Below are positions 55,612-64,000 of a DNA stretch of 64,000 bases, one piece after another. Positions within the stretch are counted from its first letter, which is position 1. Each line of letters begins with the position of its first letter. Under the pieces are notes generated by a model, which did no database searches, had not been told where the DNA came from, and worked only from the letters and a program-made list of their open reading frames with translations. This stretch comes from an uncultured Clostridia bacterium (GTDB lineage: Bacteria > Bacillota > Clostridia > Lachnospirales > CAG-274), in assembly GCA_944383305.1 (NCBI GenBank), contig CALWOZ010000001.1:29026-93025 (forward strand), given 5' to 3'. Made by a program: the position numbers and the translations under genes.

Positions 55612-56670
55612 TTACACCTCTATTATTTTATAGTCAGACGCTTTTTTTAATCTATTCATAACAGCAAGACCTACACCTTCTTCTGAGAATGATTCTATAT
55701 ATATTTTTTGCATATTAAGATTATCACATTCTCTTAAAGTATTAAAAAGATTTTTTGCTATTATTTCTATATTTTTTCTACTACCAATGTTTAAAACATC
55801 AAATGAAGAATAGTTATCTATAGTTTCATCAGATGCAATAACAAGAGATTTTATATTATTTATTTTATCGTTTTTTAAAGAGTCTAATATATATGATACA
55901 ATATTGTCAATATTACCATTTATTATAAAAACATCTCCTAAAGGGGCATAATGTTTATATTTCATACCAGGGGATTTTGGTAATAAATTAACATTAGTTG
56001 ATAAAATAGAACTATCAATAACAACGTTATCTACAAATTTTTCTAACATTTCTTTTGTTATACTGCCAGGTCTTAAAATAGTAACTTTATTATCTAAAAC
56101 TTCTACAACTGTGGATTCTATACCAAAGTTACAACTACCACCATCTATAATCATATCTATTTTACCATTTAAGTCTTTATAAACGTGACTTGCAAGAGTA
56201 GGGCTTGGTTTTGTAGAAGTATTAGCACTAGGGGCAGCTAATGGAAATCCACATTCTTTTATTAAAGCTAATGCAATATTATTTTTAGGCATTCTTATAG
56301 CAACTGTGTCTAATCCACCAGAGGTTGTTTTAGGTATTATAGAGCTTTTTTTTAAAATTATAGTTAAAGTACCAGGCCAAAATTTATCCATTAAAATAAG
56401 AGCATTTTTAGGGACACTATCTACAAGAGGGTAAATATCATCTTTTTTTGCTATATGGACTATAAGGGGATTGTCAGATGGGCGTCCTTTTGCTATATAT
56501 ATTTTTTTCACAGCTTCTTCTTTTAAAGCATTTGCACCAAGTCCATATACAGTTTCTGTTGGAAATGCCACTAATCCATCATTTTTTAAAATATTAGCCG
56601 CCTTTTTTAAGGCGACTATGTCTAAAAGTGGATTTAAACTGTCAATTTTTTCAAATATTGTATTAGACAA
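55612..56670 (-). CDS. L-threonylcarbamoyladenylate synthase (Sua5/YwlC type)
   Basis: 352 residues from TTG 56670, nine bases after GGAG at the end of the SEC-C gene; the longer frame to 56730 only overlaps that gene. Makes threonylcarbamoyl-AMP for the t6A37 tRNA modification. YrdC domain with FPTETVYGLGANAL, IYIAKGRPSDNPLIVHI, FWPGTLTIIL, DTVAIRMPKNNIA, PSANTSTKPSPT, then the Sua5 C-terminal domain (about 225-352) after SPGMKYKHYAP. Confidence 0.94.
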   Translation of the reverse strand: MSNTIFEKIDSLNPLLDIVALKKAANILKNDGLVAFPTETVYGLGANALKEEAVKKIYIAKGRPSDNPLIVHIAKKDDIYPLVDSVPKNALILMDKFWPGTLTIILKKSSIIPKTTSGGLDTVAIRMPKNNIALALIKECGFPLAAPSANTSTKPSPTLASHVYKDLNGKIDMIIDGGSCNFGIESTVVEVLDNKVTILRPGSITKEMLEKFVDNVVIDSSILSTNVNLLPKSPGMKYKHYAPLGDVFIINGNIDNIVSYILDSLKNDKINNIKSLVIASDETIDNYSSFDVLNIGSRKNIEIIAKNLFNTLRECDNLNMQKIYIESFSEEGVGLAVMNRLKKASDYKIIEV

Positions 56671-56671
56671 A

Positions 56672-57169
56672 TTAGTTAGCTCCACAACATTTTTTATATT
56701 TTTTACCACTTCCACAAGGACAAGGGTCATTTCTTTCTATTTTTGGTTCTCTAATAAATGTAGTAGAGCTTCTTTGTCCTTTGAATAGTGCTTTTAATTG
56801 CTCTTCTGTAAATATATTTTTCCATTCAGGTAAATTGTAAAGATGGTCAGCCTTATATTCAACCATTTTTTTATATAAAGTTTCAAAATTAATATTTATA
56901 CATATTTCACTTTCTTCAGTTAAAGTTTCTAAGTTTATTTTTTCTGGTTGAATGTCATTTATACCATCAATAAATCCAGTAAAGTACTCTGGAGACATAT
57001 CAAATTTTTCAGCAAGTTTTTTTACAGTGCCTTCAATTTTTTCAACTTTTTCACTTAAAATATATTCATATATTTTTTGTTCTTTTGGCATAAAGTCATT
57101 CCAAAATGAGTCATTAATTCTACCATCTTGAGTATATGCTTTTTTAAACCAACTTTCGTATAAATTCAT
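56672..57169 (-). CDS. SEC-C motif protein of unknown function
   Basis: 165 residues. A helical body (about 1-140: [40 protein letters not shown]) and a C-terminal zinc-binding SEC-C motif, [16 protein letters not shown]. Such motifs also end SecA and other proteins; the role of this small family is unknown. Ribosome site AAGGAGG. First gene of the leftward operon; its end carries the ribosome site of Sua5. Confidence 0.85.
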   Translation of the reverse strand: MNLYESWFKKAYTQDGRINDSFWNDFMPKEQKIYEYILSEKVEKIEGTVKKLAEKFDMSPEYFTGFIDGINDIQPEKINLETLTEESEICININFETLYKKMVEYKADHLYNLPEWKNIFTEEQLKALFKGQRSSTTFIREPKIERNDPCPCGSGKKYKKCCGAN

Positions 57170-57390
57170 TTTTTATCCTCCTTAAAAATACAACCATAAT
57201 AATTAGTTAGCTTTAATAAGTATATTTATAAAAGCTTTAGAAATTATATTGAAAACTTTTAAATCTCATATATTTTACAATAAAAATTATAAAATGTCTA
57301 GATAAATATATTAAAAATTAATAAATAATAAATATTATACCCTATTTTTACTCATTATACAACATAAAATTTAAAAGTAAAAAGTAGTGT

Positions 57391-58749
57391 TTAAGAAATA
57401 ACTATTTTTAATAGTTCATTTATGTTAGAAACAGGATAAATTTTTATACCTTTTATAGATGATACTTCTTTTAAATTATCTTTTGGGATAACAACTGTTT
57501 CAAATCCAAGCTTTAAAGCTTCTACAACACGTTTTTCACAAAAAGATACTGCTCTAAGTTCTCCAGATAAGCCAATTTCTCCAAAAATTAGTGTTTTAGA
57601 ATCAATAGGTTTGTTTTTATAGCTAGATACAATAGAACAAGCCACAGCAGCATCTAAAGCAGGTTCTAATATTTTTATACCACCAGCTAAATTTACATAT
57701 ACATCATATGAACCTAGTTGTAAGCTTAATTTTTTTTCTAAAACAGCAATGAGTAGTATTACACGGTTAAAGTCCATACCAGTTGCCATTCTCCTTGGTA
57801 TATTAAAAGTAGTATAACTTACTAGAGATTGAACTTCTGCAAGGATTGGTCTTGTACCCTCTATACTGCAAGTTACAGAAGAACCAGTAGCACCAATAGG
57901 ACGACCAGATAGCATATATTCTGAAGGATTAGTAATTTCTACAAGACCTATTTGACGCATTTCAAAAACACCAATTTCATTAGTTGAACCAAAACGATTT
58001 TTAACTGCTCTAAGTATACGATAGCTAGCTAATCTTTCTCCTTCAAAATACAAAACAGTATCAACCATATGCTCCAATATTCTAGGTCCAGCAATAGCAC
58101 CATCTTTTGTAACGTGACCTACTATAAATATAGATATATTTTCACCTTTACCAATACGCATTATTTTAGCAGTACATTCTCTAACTTGAGTTACACTCCC
58201 TGGAGCAGAAGAGAGTTCTTCTAAAAATACCGTCTGTATAGAGTCTATTATAACTAAATCTGGATTAAGTTCTCTTATTGTATTTTCTATTATGTTAAAA
58301 TTAGTTTCTGATAATAATAAGAGATTTTTAGTAGTAATATTTAGTCTGTTTGCTCTAAGTTTAATTTGTTGTACAGACTCCTCTCCAGATACATATAATA
58401 TTTTTTTATTAGAATTACCAACAGCTTGGCATATTTGTAAAAGTAGGGTAGATTTACCAATACCAGGATCCCCACCTACTAATGTTAAAGACCCTTGAAC
58501 AATCCCACCACCTAAAACTCTGTCTAATTCTCCTATTTGAGTTTTTGTTCTTACCTCACTAATAGGGGCTATGCTTTCAAGGTCTAAAGCTTTGCTTGTG
58601 GCAGAGATAGTATTGGTTTTAGAGTTAGTTTTTTCAACAATCTCTTCAGAAAATGTTGAAAAATTGTTACAAGATGGGCATCTACCAAGCCATTTGCCAG
58701 TTTCATATCCACATTCTTGACATATATACTTTGTTTTAATTTTTGCCAT
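57391..58749 (-). CDS. radA: DNA repair protein RadA
   Basis: 452 residues. A RecA-like branch-migration helicase for recombination repair. N-terminal zinc finger CQECGYETGKWLGRCPSCNN, Walker A GGDPGIGKST, Walker B LVIIDSIQTV, RadA motif KNRFGSTNEIG, and a Lon-protease-like C-terminal domain (DVYVNLAGGIKILEPALD, IFGEIGLSGELRAV). Last gene of a six-gene leftward operon, 17 bases after topB. Confidence 0.97.
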   Translation of the reverse strand: MAKIKTKYICQECGYETGKWLGRCPSCNNFSTFSEEIVEKTNSKTNTISATSKALDLESIAPISEVRTKTQIGELDRVLGGGIVQGSLTLVGGDPGIGKSTLLLQICQAVGNSNKKILYVSGEESVQQIKLRANRLNITTKNLLLLSETNFNIIENTIRELNPDLVIIDSIQTVFLEELSSAPGSVTQVRECTAKIMRIGKGENISIFIVGHVTKDGAIAGPRILEHMVDTVLYFEGERLASYRILRAVKNRFGSTNEIGVFEMRQIGLVEITNPSEYMLSGRPIGATGSSVTCSIEGTRPILAEVQSLVSYTTFNIPRRMATGMDFNRVILLIAVLEKKLSLQLGSYDVYVNLAGGIKILEPALDAAVACSIVSSYKNKPIDSKTLIFGEIGLSGELRAVSFCEKRVVEALKLGFETVVIPKDNLKEVSSIKGIKIYPVSNINELLKIVIS

Positions 58750-58766
58750 AATAACTCCTTTAATAA

Positions 58767-60896
58767 TTATTTTATTATTACGTTTATATTTCCTGTATCT
58801 AACAATATTAAATCGGCTAATTTTTCTTTTTTATCTTTTGGGTCAATAATTTTTATATCGGTTATTTTCTTATCTTTTAATAAATTTGTTGCTATTTCTT
58901 TATGAATAAACACATTATACTTTTCTATGTTATTTTTCCATATGGTAAATTTACAACCAGTCTTCCAGTTAGAACAATAAAAGCCTTTGCTATTTTCTAA
59001 AATATCTCCATTACATTTAGGACATATACCAAATTTTTCTAAACTTTTGTATTTATCAGATTTTTTATAGTTCTCATCTTCAAATATAACATTTATTTTA
59101 GATTTTTTAGCATAGTCTACTAAAAAATTTACATATCTTACTATACTATCCATAAACATTTTTGATTGCATATTACCTTTAGATATAGATGATAGACCTT
59201 TTTCCCATTTACCAGTTGTTTCTGGAGATTTTAGCTCTTTTGGTACAACTTCTATAAGTTGAATACCTTTTTTTGTAGGTATAAGAGATTTACCTTTTCT
59301 TTCTACATATCCAACTTGTAGTAAACGTTCTATAATAGAGGCTCTGGTGGCAGGTGTACCTAATCCAGATTCTTTTAATTGTTCTTTTAAGTCTTCATTT
59401 TCTACAAATCTACCAGCGTTTTCCATAGCAGATAGTAGTGTAGCTTCATTGTATGGACTAGGAGGTTTAGTTTTTTTATTTAAAATTTTAGACTGTTTAT
59501 TACTAACTTCTTGATTTTTACATACAGTTGGTAAAATATCTTCATCTTTTTTGTCTTTTTCAGTTATAAGATTAAGTTTTGTAAATCCTTCCTGTATTAT
59601 AGTTGTACCTTTAGTTATAAAAGAATGTTCATCTATTTTTGTTATAATTTTTGTAATGTTATAAATATAGTTAGGATAAAATACAGCTATAAAACGTCTT
59701 ACTATAAGGTCATAAACATTTTTTTCTTCTTGTGATAATGAAGATAAATTTATAGTAGTTATTGTAGGGATAATAGCGTGATGGTCTGTTATTTTACTAT
59801 TGTCTATAATACGTTTTGTTATTGGTAAATCATCTAATGATAATACATATCCTAAAAAGGATTTATATTTATCTATAGTGTTAAGTTTATTTAAAATAGG
59901 CTTAAGTTTTGGTTTCATATCTTCAGATAAATATCTACTATCTGTTCGAGGATATGTAATAAGTTTTCTCTTTTCATATAAATCTTGAGCGATAGATAAA
60001 GTTTTTTGTGCAGAATAAGAAAATTTTTTATTACAGTCTCTTTGCAGCTCTGTAAGGTCATATAAAAGGGGAGGAGGTTGTTTTTTTGTTTCATTTTCTA
60101 TACTATCAACAACTCCATTTTTATTATTTATATATTTTAAAATATCATTAGCCTTATCTTTTTCAAATATTTTAGTTTCATTGTTTTTATCTATCCAAAT
60201 AGCTTTATAAATTTGACTATTTTCATCTAAAGTTTTAAATAAAACTTCTATTTCAAAATATTCTCTTATATCAAACTTTTCTATTTCTTTATGTCTTTCT
60301 ACTAATATAGCTAGAGTAGGGGTTTGAACACGTCCAATTGATAATAGAGTATTAAATTTTAATGTAAAGGCTCTAGAAGCATTTATACCAACTAACCAAT
60401 CAGCTTCAGACCTACATTTTGCAGAAAAATAGAGATTATCATAATCTTTGCCATCTTTTAAATTATCAAATCCATCTTTTATAGCATCATCAGTCATACT
60501 AGATATCCAAAGTCTTTTAAATGGCTTTTTACATTTAGTTATGGTATATATATATCTAAAAATAAGCTCACCTTCACGTCCACTATCGGTTGCACATATA
60601 AGCTCTTCTACACTATCCATATTTATAAGTGAGGTTAATATTTTAAGTTGTTCACTAGTGTTTTTTATAGCCTTAATTTTTATTTCATCTGGGATAATAG
60701 GTAAAGAATTTATAGTCCATTTTTTTAAATTTTTATCATATTCTTCAGGGTCGCAAAGGGTAACAAGGTGACCAATAGCCCACGATATAATATAAGTATC
60801 ATTATAAAGATATCCATCACCTTTTTTAGTACATTTTAGGACTTTTGCTATATCTCTTGCCACAGAAGGCTTTTCTGCAATAATTAAAGACTTCAT
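58767..60896 (-). CDS. topB: DNA topoisomerase III
   Basis: 709 residues. Type IA topoisomerase that passes single strands and resolves recombination intermediates. Toprim domain (MKSLIIAEKPSVARDIAKVL, ICATDSGREGELIFRYI), catalytic Tyr in KLITYPRTDSRYL (about 318), the GLGTPATRASIIERLLQVGY block, and a C-terminal zinc ribbon (CPKCNGDIL, CSNWKTGCKFTIW). It overlaps the GNAT gene by four bases. Confidence 0.96.
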   Translation of the reverse strand: MKSLIIAEKPSVARDIAKVLKCTKKGDGYLYNDTYIISWAIGHLVTLCDPEEYDKNLKKWTINSLPIIPDEIKIKAIKNTSEQLKILTSLINMDSVEELICATDSGREGELIFRYIYTITKCKKPFKRLWISSMTDDAIKDGFDNLKDGKDYDNLYFSAKCRSEADWLVGINASRAFTLKFNTLLSIGRVQTPTLAILVERHKEIEKFDIREYFEIEVLFKTLDENSQIYKAIWIDKNNETKIFEKDKANDILKYINNKNGVVDSIENETKKQPPPLLYDLTELQRDCNKKFSYSAQKTLSIAQDLYEKRKLITYPRTDSRYLSEDMKPKLKPILNKLNTIDKYKSFLGYVLSLDDLPITKRIIDNSKITDHHAIIPTITTINLSSLSQEEKNVYDLIVRRFIAVFYPNYIYNITKIITKIDEHSFITKGTTIIQEGFTKLNLITEKDKKDEDILPTVCKNQEVSNKQSKILNKKTKPPSPYNEATLLSAMENAGRFVENEDLKEQLKESGLGTPATRASIIERLLQVGYVERKGKSLIPTKKGIQLIEVVPKELKSPETTGKWEKGLSSISKGNMQSKMFMDSIVRYVNFLVDYAKKSKINVIFEDENYKKSDKYKSLEKFGICPKCNGDILENSKGFYCSNWKTGCKFTIWKNNIEKYNVFIHKEIATNLLKDKKITDIKIIDPKDKKEKLADLILLDTGNINVIIK

Positions 60897-61348
60897 ATAT
60901 TTCTCCTTATATATTTTTCTAAATAAATCATATCTTTTAATAAAACACCATTTTCATAAATAGGTTTATTATAATTATCTAAAAAGAAATTATCTATTTT
61001 ATCATATATTTTAAAACCACATTTTTCATAAAAGGGTAAAGTTAAAGGACTATCTCCGGTACCAACTATTATTCTCTCACATTTTTTATAATGATTATTA
61101 AAGACTAAATTTATTAAAGATTTACCATATCCTTTATTTTGATATTTTTTATATATAGCTAAATTTTTAATTTCATAAGTTTTTTCGTTTATTTTATGTA
61201 TAACTATACTGCCTATTAAATCATTGTCAAATAACAAAAACATATCACTATTATCAATATATTTATCTATCATTTTTTCTTCTTCATCTGCTAACAATAA
61301 TAAATCTAAAAAATCTTTTTTATTAATAAAAATTTGTTTAATATACAT
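60893..61348 (-). CDS. GNAT-family N-acetyltransferase
   Basis: 151 residues. Acetyl-CoA-binding motif A in IYKKYQNKGYGKSLINLVF, beta strand before it (YEIKNLAI), and FYEKCGFKIYDKIDNFFLDN near the end. Substrate unknown. It overlaps topB by four bases and follows the aminotransferase by nine. Confidence 0.88.
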   Translation of the reverse strand: MYIKQIFINKKDFLDLLLLADEEEKMIDKYIDNSDMFLLFDNDLIGSIVIHKINEKTYEIKNLAIYKKYQNKGYGKSLINLVFNNHYKKCERIIVGTGDSPLTLPFYEKCGFKIYDKIDNFFLDNYNKPIYENGVLLKDMIYLEKYIRRNI

Positions 61349-61357
61349 ATTTAATCC

Positions 61358-62515
61358 TTATAGACTTTGTATAAATTTTTTAATACGAAGTAAGGCTTCT
61401 TTTATTTCTTCAATAGAATATGCATAAGAACATCTAATAAAGCCCTCGCCACATTCACCAAAGGCAGTACCGGGAACGACAGCTACCTTTTGTTCATAGA
61501 CAAGACGTTCACAAAACTCTTGAGAAGATAAACCAGTAGATTTTATAGATGGAAACAGATAAAAAGCTCCAAAAGCCTCAAAACAGTCAAGTCCTATTTC
61601 TCTAAAGCCATTTAACATAAATTTTCTTCGCATATTGTATTCTTTACGCATTTTATCAACGCTTGATAAACAAGAAGATAAAGCCTCAAGTCCAGCATAT
61701 TGGCTCATTGTAGGAGCGCACATTATAATATATTGATGGATTTTTGTCATAGCAGCAATAATATCTTTAGGACCAAGAGCAAAACCTAGACGCCAACCAG
61801 TCATAGCAAATGACTTTGAAAAACCATTTAAAACTATTGTTTTTTCATACATACCGTCAAATTGTGCTATTGATTTATGAGTTTTACCTTCATAAGTAAG
61901 TTCAGAGTATATTTCATCACTAATGACTAAAATATTTTTATCTTTTAACACATTAGCTATTTTTCTTAAATCTTCTTCTTCCATAATAGCACCAGTAGGG
62001 TTATTAGGATAAGATATAATAATAGCTTTTGTTTTATTAGATAATTTTGGCAAAATATCTTCAGGGGTTAGTTTAAAATTGTTTTCTGCTTTAGTATTTA
62101 TGACAATAGGGATACCACCACACATAACTATACAAGGTTTATAAGAAACAAAAGAAGGCTCTACAACTAGCACTTCATCTTGAGGGCACACAACTGCTCT
62201 AAGGGCAAGGTCTATCCCTTCACTAGCACCAACAGTGACTAAAACTTGATTTTTAGCACAGTAATCAACATTTATTGTATTTTTTATATATTTAGATATT
62301 TCTTCTCTAAGCTCTATAAGTCCAGCATTAGAGGTATAAGTTGTTTTCCCTTGTTCTAATGTATATATTGCTCTTTCTGTACAGGACCAAGGAGTGTTAA
62401 AGTCAGGTTCTCCCACACCAAGAGATATAACTCCTTCAACTTCATTTGCTATATCAAAAAATTTTCTAATACCAGAATAGGGTATATCTTGTATATGTTT
62501 TGATACTAAACTCAT
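61358..62515 (-). CDS. PLP-dependent class I aminotransferase
   Basis: 385 residues. Fold type I: VISLGVGEPDFNTP, TYTSNAGLIELREEISKYI, ISYPNNPTGAIM, VISDEIYSELTY, PLP lysine in NGFSKSFAMTGWRLGFALG (about 234) and the substrate arginine in GEGFIRCSYA. Likely acts on aspartate or aromatic amino acids; the exact pair is unknown. It starts in an ATGA overlap with the Lrp-like gene, a lasting pair that suggests direct control. Confidence 0.92.
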   Translation of the reverse strand: MSLVSKHIQDIPYSGIRKFFDIANEVEGVISLGVGEPDFNTPWSCTERAIYTLEQGKTTYTSNAGLIELREEISKYIKNTINVDYCAKNQVLVTVGASEGIDLALRAVVCPQDEVLVVEPSFVSYKPCIVMCGGIPIVINTKAENNFKLTPEDILPKLSNKTKAIIISYPNNPTGAIMEEEDLRKIANVLKDKNILVISDEIYSELTYEGKTHKSIAQFDGMYEKTIVLNGFSKSFAMTGWRLGFALGPKDIIAAMTKIHQYIIMCAPTMSQYAGLEALSSCLSSVDKMRKEYNMRRKFMLNGFREIGLDCFEAFGAFYLFPSIKSTGLSSQEFCERLVYEQKVAVVPGTAFGECGEGFIRCSYAYSIEEIKEALLRIKKFIQSL

Positions 62516-63003
62516 GGTGTTATAATAATCCTTTCATCATTTGGTGTGTTTTCATCTATAACAACTCCGTGGTCTTTATATTTTTTTAATATAAAGTGAG
62601 TAGATATACTAAGTATACAATCTAAAGTAGCTAATTTATTAGAAACAAAAGAAGAAATTTCTTTAATGTTCTTACCCTCTACAACTATTAATAAGTCAAA
62701 AGTACCAGACATAAGATATAAAGCTTTAACCTCGTCAAAATGGTATATTCTCTTTGCTATTTTATCAAAGCCTTGTTCTCTTTGAGGAGTTACTTTAACT
62801 TCTATTAAAGAGGTTACATAATCTCCTTCTTTGTCTGTTTTGTCCCAATTTATAAGTGTGGGATATCCACAAATTGTTTTATTATTTTCTAATCTTTTGA
62901 TAGTATCTTCAACATTTTCTTTTGTTGTACCAAGCATATTTGCCATATCTTCAAAAGAAAGTCGACTGTTTTTTTCTAATAATTCTAATATATCATTTTC
63001 CAT
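62512..63003 (-). CDS. Lrp/AsnC-family regulator
   Basis: 163 residues. N-terminal helix-turn-helix (ILELLEKNSRLSFEDMANML, TKENVEDTIKRLENNKTICG) and a RAM ligand domain (TSLIEVKVTPQREQGFDKIA, ALYLMSGTFDLLIVVEGKN, CILSISTHFILKKYK). It probably senses an amino acid and controls the aminotransferase it overlaps. Ribosome site AGGAG. Confidence 0.92.
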   Translation of the reverse strand: MENDILELLEKNSRLSFEDMANMLGTTKENVEDTIKRLENNKTICGYPTLINWDKTDKEGDYVTSLIEVKVTPQREQGFDKIAKRIYHFDEVKALYLMSGTFDLLIVVEGKNIKEISSFVSNKLATLDCILSISTHFILKKYKDHGVVIDENTPNDERIIITP

Positions 63004-63020
63004 ATAATAATCTCCTAAAA

Positions 63021-63896
63021 TTAAGAATTAAATTTTTTTATAAATCCAACACCAATGGCAGTAGCACCAGTATGAGCACCTATTGTTATACCAATGTCAA
63101 AAATAGGATAGTCTAAAGAAATATTGTATTTTTCTTTTAATACTTTTTCTAATTCAATTGCTTCATCTTTACAATTTGCGTGTGCTATGGCTATTTGGTA
63201 TTTATCCAAAGGTTCTTTAATGTATTCGTCAAAAATTCTTAAGACTTCTGAGAGAGATTTCTTTCTACCACGAACTTTAGAGTGAGGCTCTAAAATACCA
63301 TTATCTAATAATAAAATAGGCTTTATATTTAAAAGACTACTAGCAAGAGCAGAAGCTTTACCTATTCTACCACCTTTTTGTAAATATTCTAATGTATCTA
63401 TTGTAAATACGATAATACCCTCGTGTTTTAGCTGTTCCATTTTTTCATAAGTTTCTTGTATAGAAAATCCAGCATTTTTCATTTTGCTAGCTTCTACTAC
63501 TAATAAACCTTGAGCCACAGTAGCTTTTCTAGAATCGATTACAATTATTTTTCTGTCTGGATAATCTTCTAATAAAATGTTAGAAGCATTGACAGCACTT
63601 TGATATGAACCACTAAGTTCTGAACATAAAGTAAAACATAATATATCAAGTCCATTATCTAAATGTTTTTTAAAATGATTACAATAGTCATCCATAGACG
63701 GAAGAGAAGTCTTTGGAATAATCTTTTCTGAAACCATTTTTTTATAAAAATCATTTATATTTATATCTATATTTTCTTTTAAATAGTTTTCTTTATCAAA
63801 TGAAACATAAAAAGGAACAACATCTATATTATATTCTTGCTTTAAACTATCTGGTAAATCACAGGAACTATCTGATACAATAACAAAATTTGACAT
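63021..63896 (-). CDS. DegV-family fatty-acid-binding protein
   Basis: 291 residues. Two-domain DegV fold: VIVSDSSCDLPDSL, IPKTSLPSMDDY (fatty-acid carboxylate loop T-S-x-P), TLCSELSGSYQSA, IDSRKATVAQGLLVVEASKM, TLEYLQKGGRIGKASALASS, KPILLLDNGIL, and HTGATAIGVGFI. Such proteins hold fatty acids for phospholipid synthesis (FakB type). First gene of the leftward operon; AGGAGG before the ATG. Confidence 0.93.
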   Translation of the reverse strand: MSNFVIVSDSSCDLPDSLKQEYNIDVVPFYVSFDKENYLKENIDININDFYKKMVSEKIIPKTSLPSMDDYCNHFKKHLDNGLDILCFTLCSELSGSYQSAVNASNILLEDYPDRKIIVIDSRKATVAQGLLVVEASKMKNAGFSIQETYEKMEQLKHEGIIVFTIDTLEYLQKGGRIGKASALASSLLNIKPILLLDNGILEPHSKVRGRKKSLSEVLRIFDEYIKEPLDKYQIAIAHANCKDEAIELEKVLKEKYNISLDYPIFDIGITIGAHTGATAIGVGFIKKFNS

Positions 63897-64000
63897 ATAA
63901 GCCTCCTAATAAATTAAATAATTATAATAACATTTTAAGTATATGTATAGGTTATGTCAATATATATTATAATTTTTAATAGTACAAATTTATTTAATTA

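Noticed and set aside
56671-56730. Longer Sua5 start overlapping the SEC-C gene
   Set aside because: The overlap only reads the SEC-C motif in another frame; TTG 56670 has GGAG nine bases upstream and gives the usual family length.

Overview
The window is AT-rich DNA from an endospore-forming, anaerobic, low-GC Firmicute, most likely a clostridial (Lachnospirales-like) lineage. Evidence: sigF operon (spoIIAA-spoIIAB-sigF), sigG, a spoIVFA/spoIVFB pair, a Spo0E-like phosphatase, an orphan CbiK, M16 peptidases beside lgt, surface proteins with copper-amine-oxidase-like stalk domains, and start regions with strong AGGAGG/GGTG ribosome sites often followed by TTG starts. The species cannot be fixed from sequence alone. 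No rRNA, tRNA or CRISPR array was seen.

Layout. 1-4.1 kb: the 3' part of leuS, then a convergent pair (SseB-like protein and secreted leucine-rich-repeat protein). 4.1-12 kb: a large, apparently highly expressed surface protein with two promoters, a methyl-accepting chemotaxis protein, and a secreted CAP protein. 12.4-19.1 kb: a small membrane protein, a stalk-domain/TolC-like protein, sigG, two M16 peptidase-like proteins, lgt, a Spo0E-like ORF that has lost its ATG, and rpsO. 19.4-25.98 kb: a PTS IIBC permease, a two-OB-fold ssDNA-binding protein, CbiK, a frameshifted NCS2 purine permease, a spoIVFA-like gene broken in an A7 run, and spoIVFB. 26-31.8 kb: two radical-SAM-linked genes, rng, rny. 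32-35.1 kb: a HAD phosphatase and a large FAD oxidoreductase-SCP2-membrane fusion. 35.4-40.9 kb: a complete branched-chain-amino-acid-type ABC transporter (livJHMGF) plus a nitrilase-family amidase. 41-42.6 kb: an Lsa-type ABC-F gene with a short leader peptide. 42.8-46.8 kb: a xylose operon (LacI-family regulator, xylA, xylB) with a clear operator. 46.8-47.9 kb: a decayed mobile-element zone. 47.9-64 kb: exonuclease/lexA, the sigF operon, an MsmX/UgpC-type ATPase, WecA/TagO-like transferase, a leftward operon (SEC-C protein, Sua5, PTP-RpiB fusion, upp), and a leftward operon (degV, lrp-like, aminotransferase, GNAT, topB, radA).

The most unusual signal is not a gene. A dispersed AT-rich repeat of up to about 220 bp occurs nine times, whole or degenerate. 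Its head (AATTAAGCTATGACTTTATT) mostly lies a few bases beyond an intrinsic terminator hairpin, its middle carries exchangeable small hairpins, and its tail is a palindrome (TTGATAC-N3-GTATCAA) in which one copy has a paired, compensating change. Other points are a hairpin over the sigG ribosome site, a probable CTG start for rny, a shared TGTAAY-N4-RTTACA dyad before two secreted-protein genes, and two adjacent frameshifted genes.
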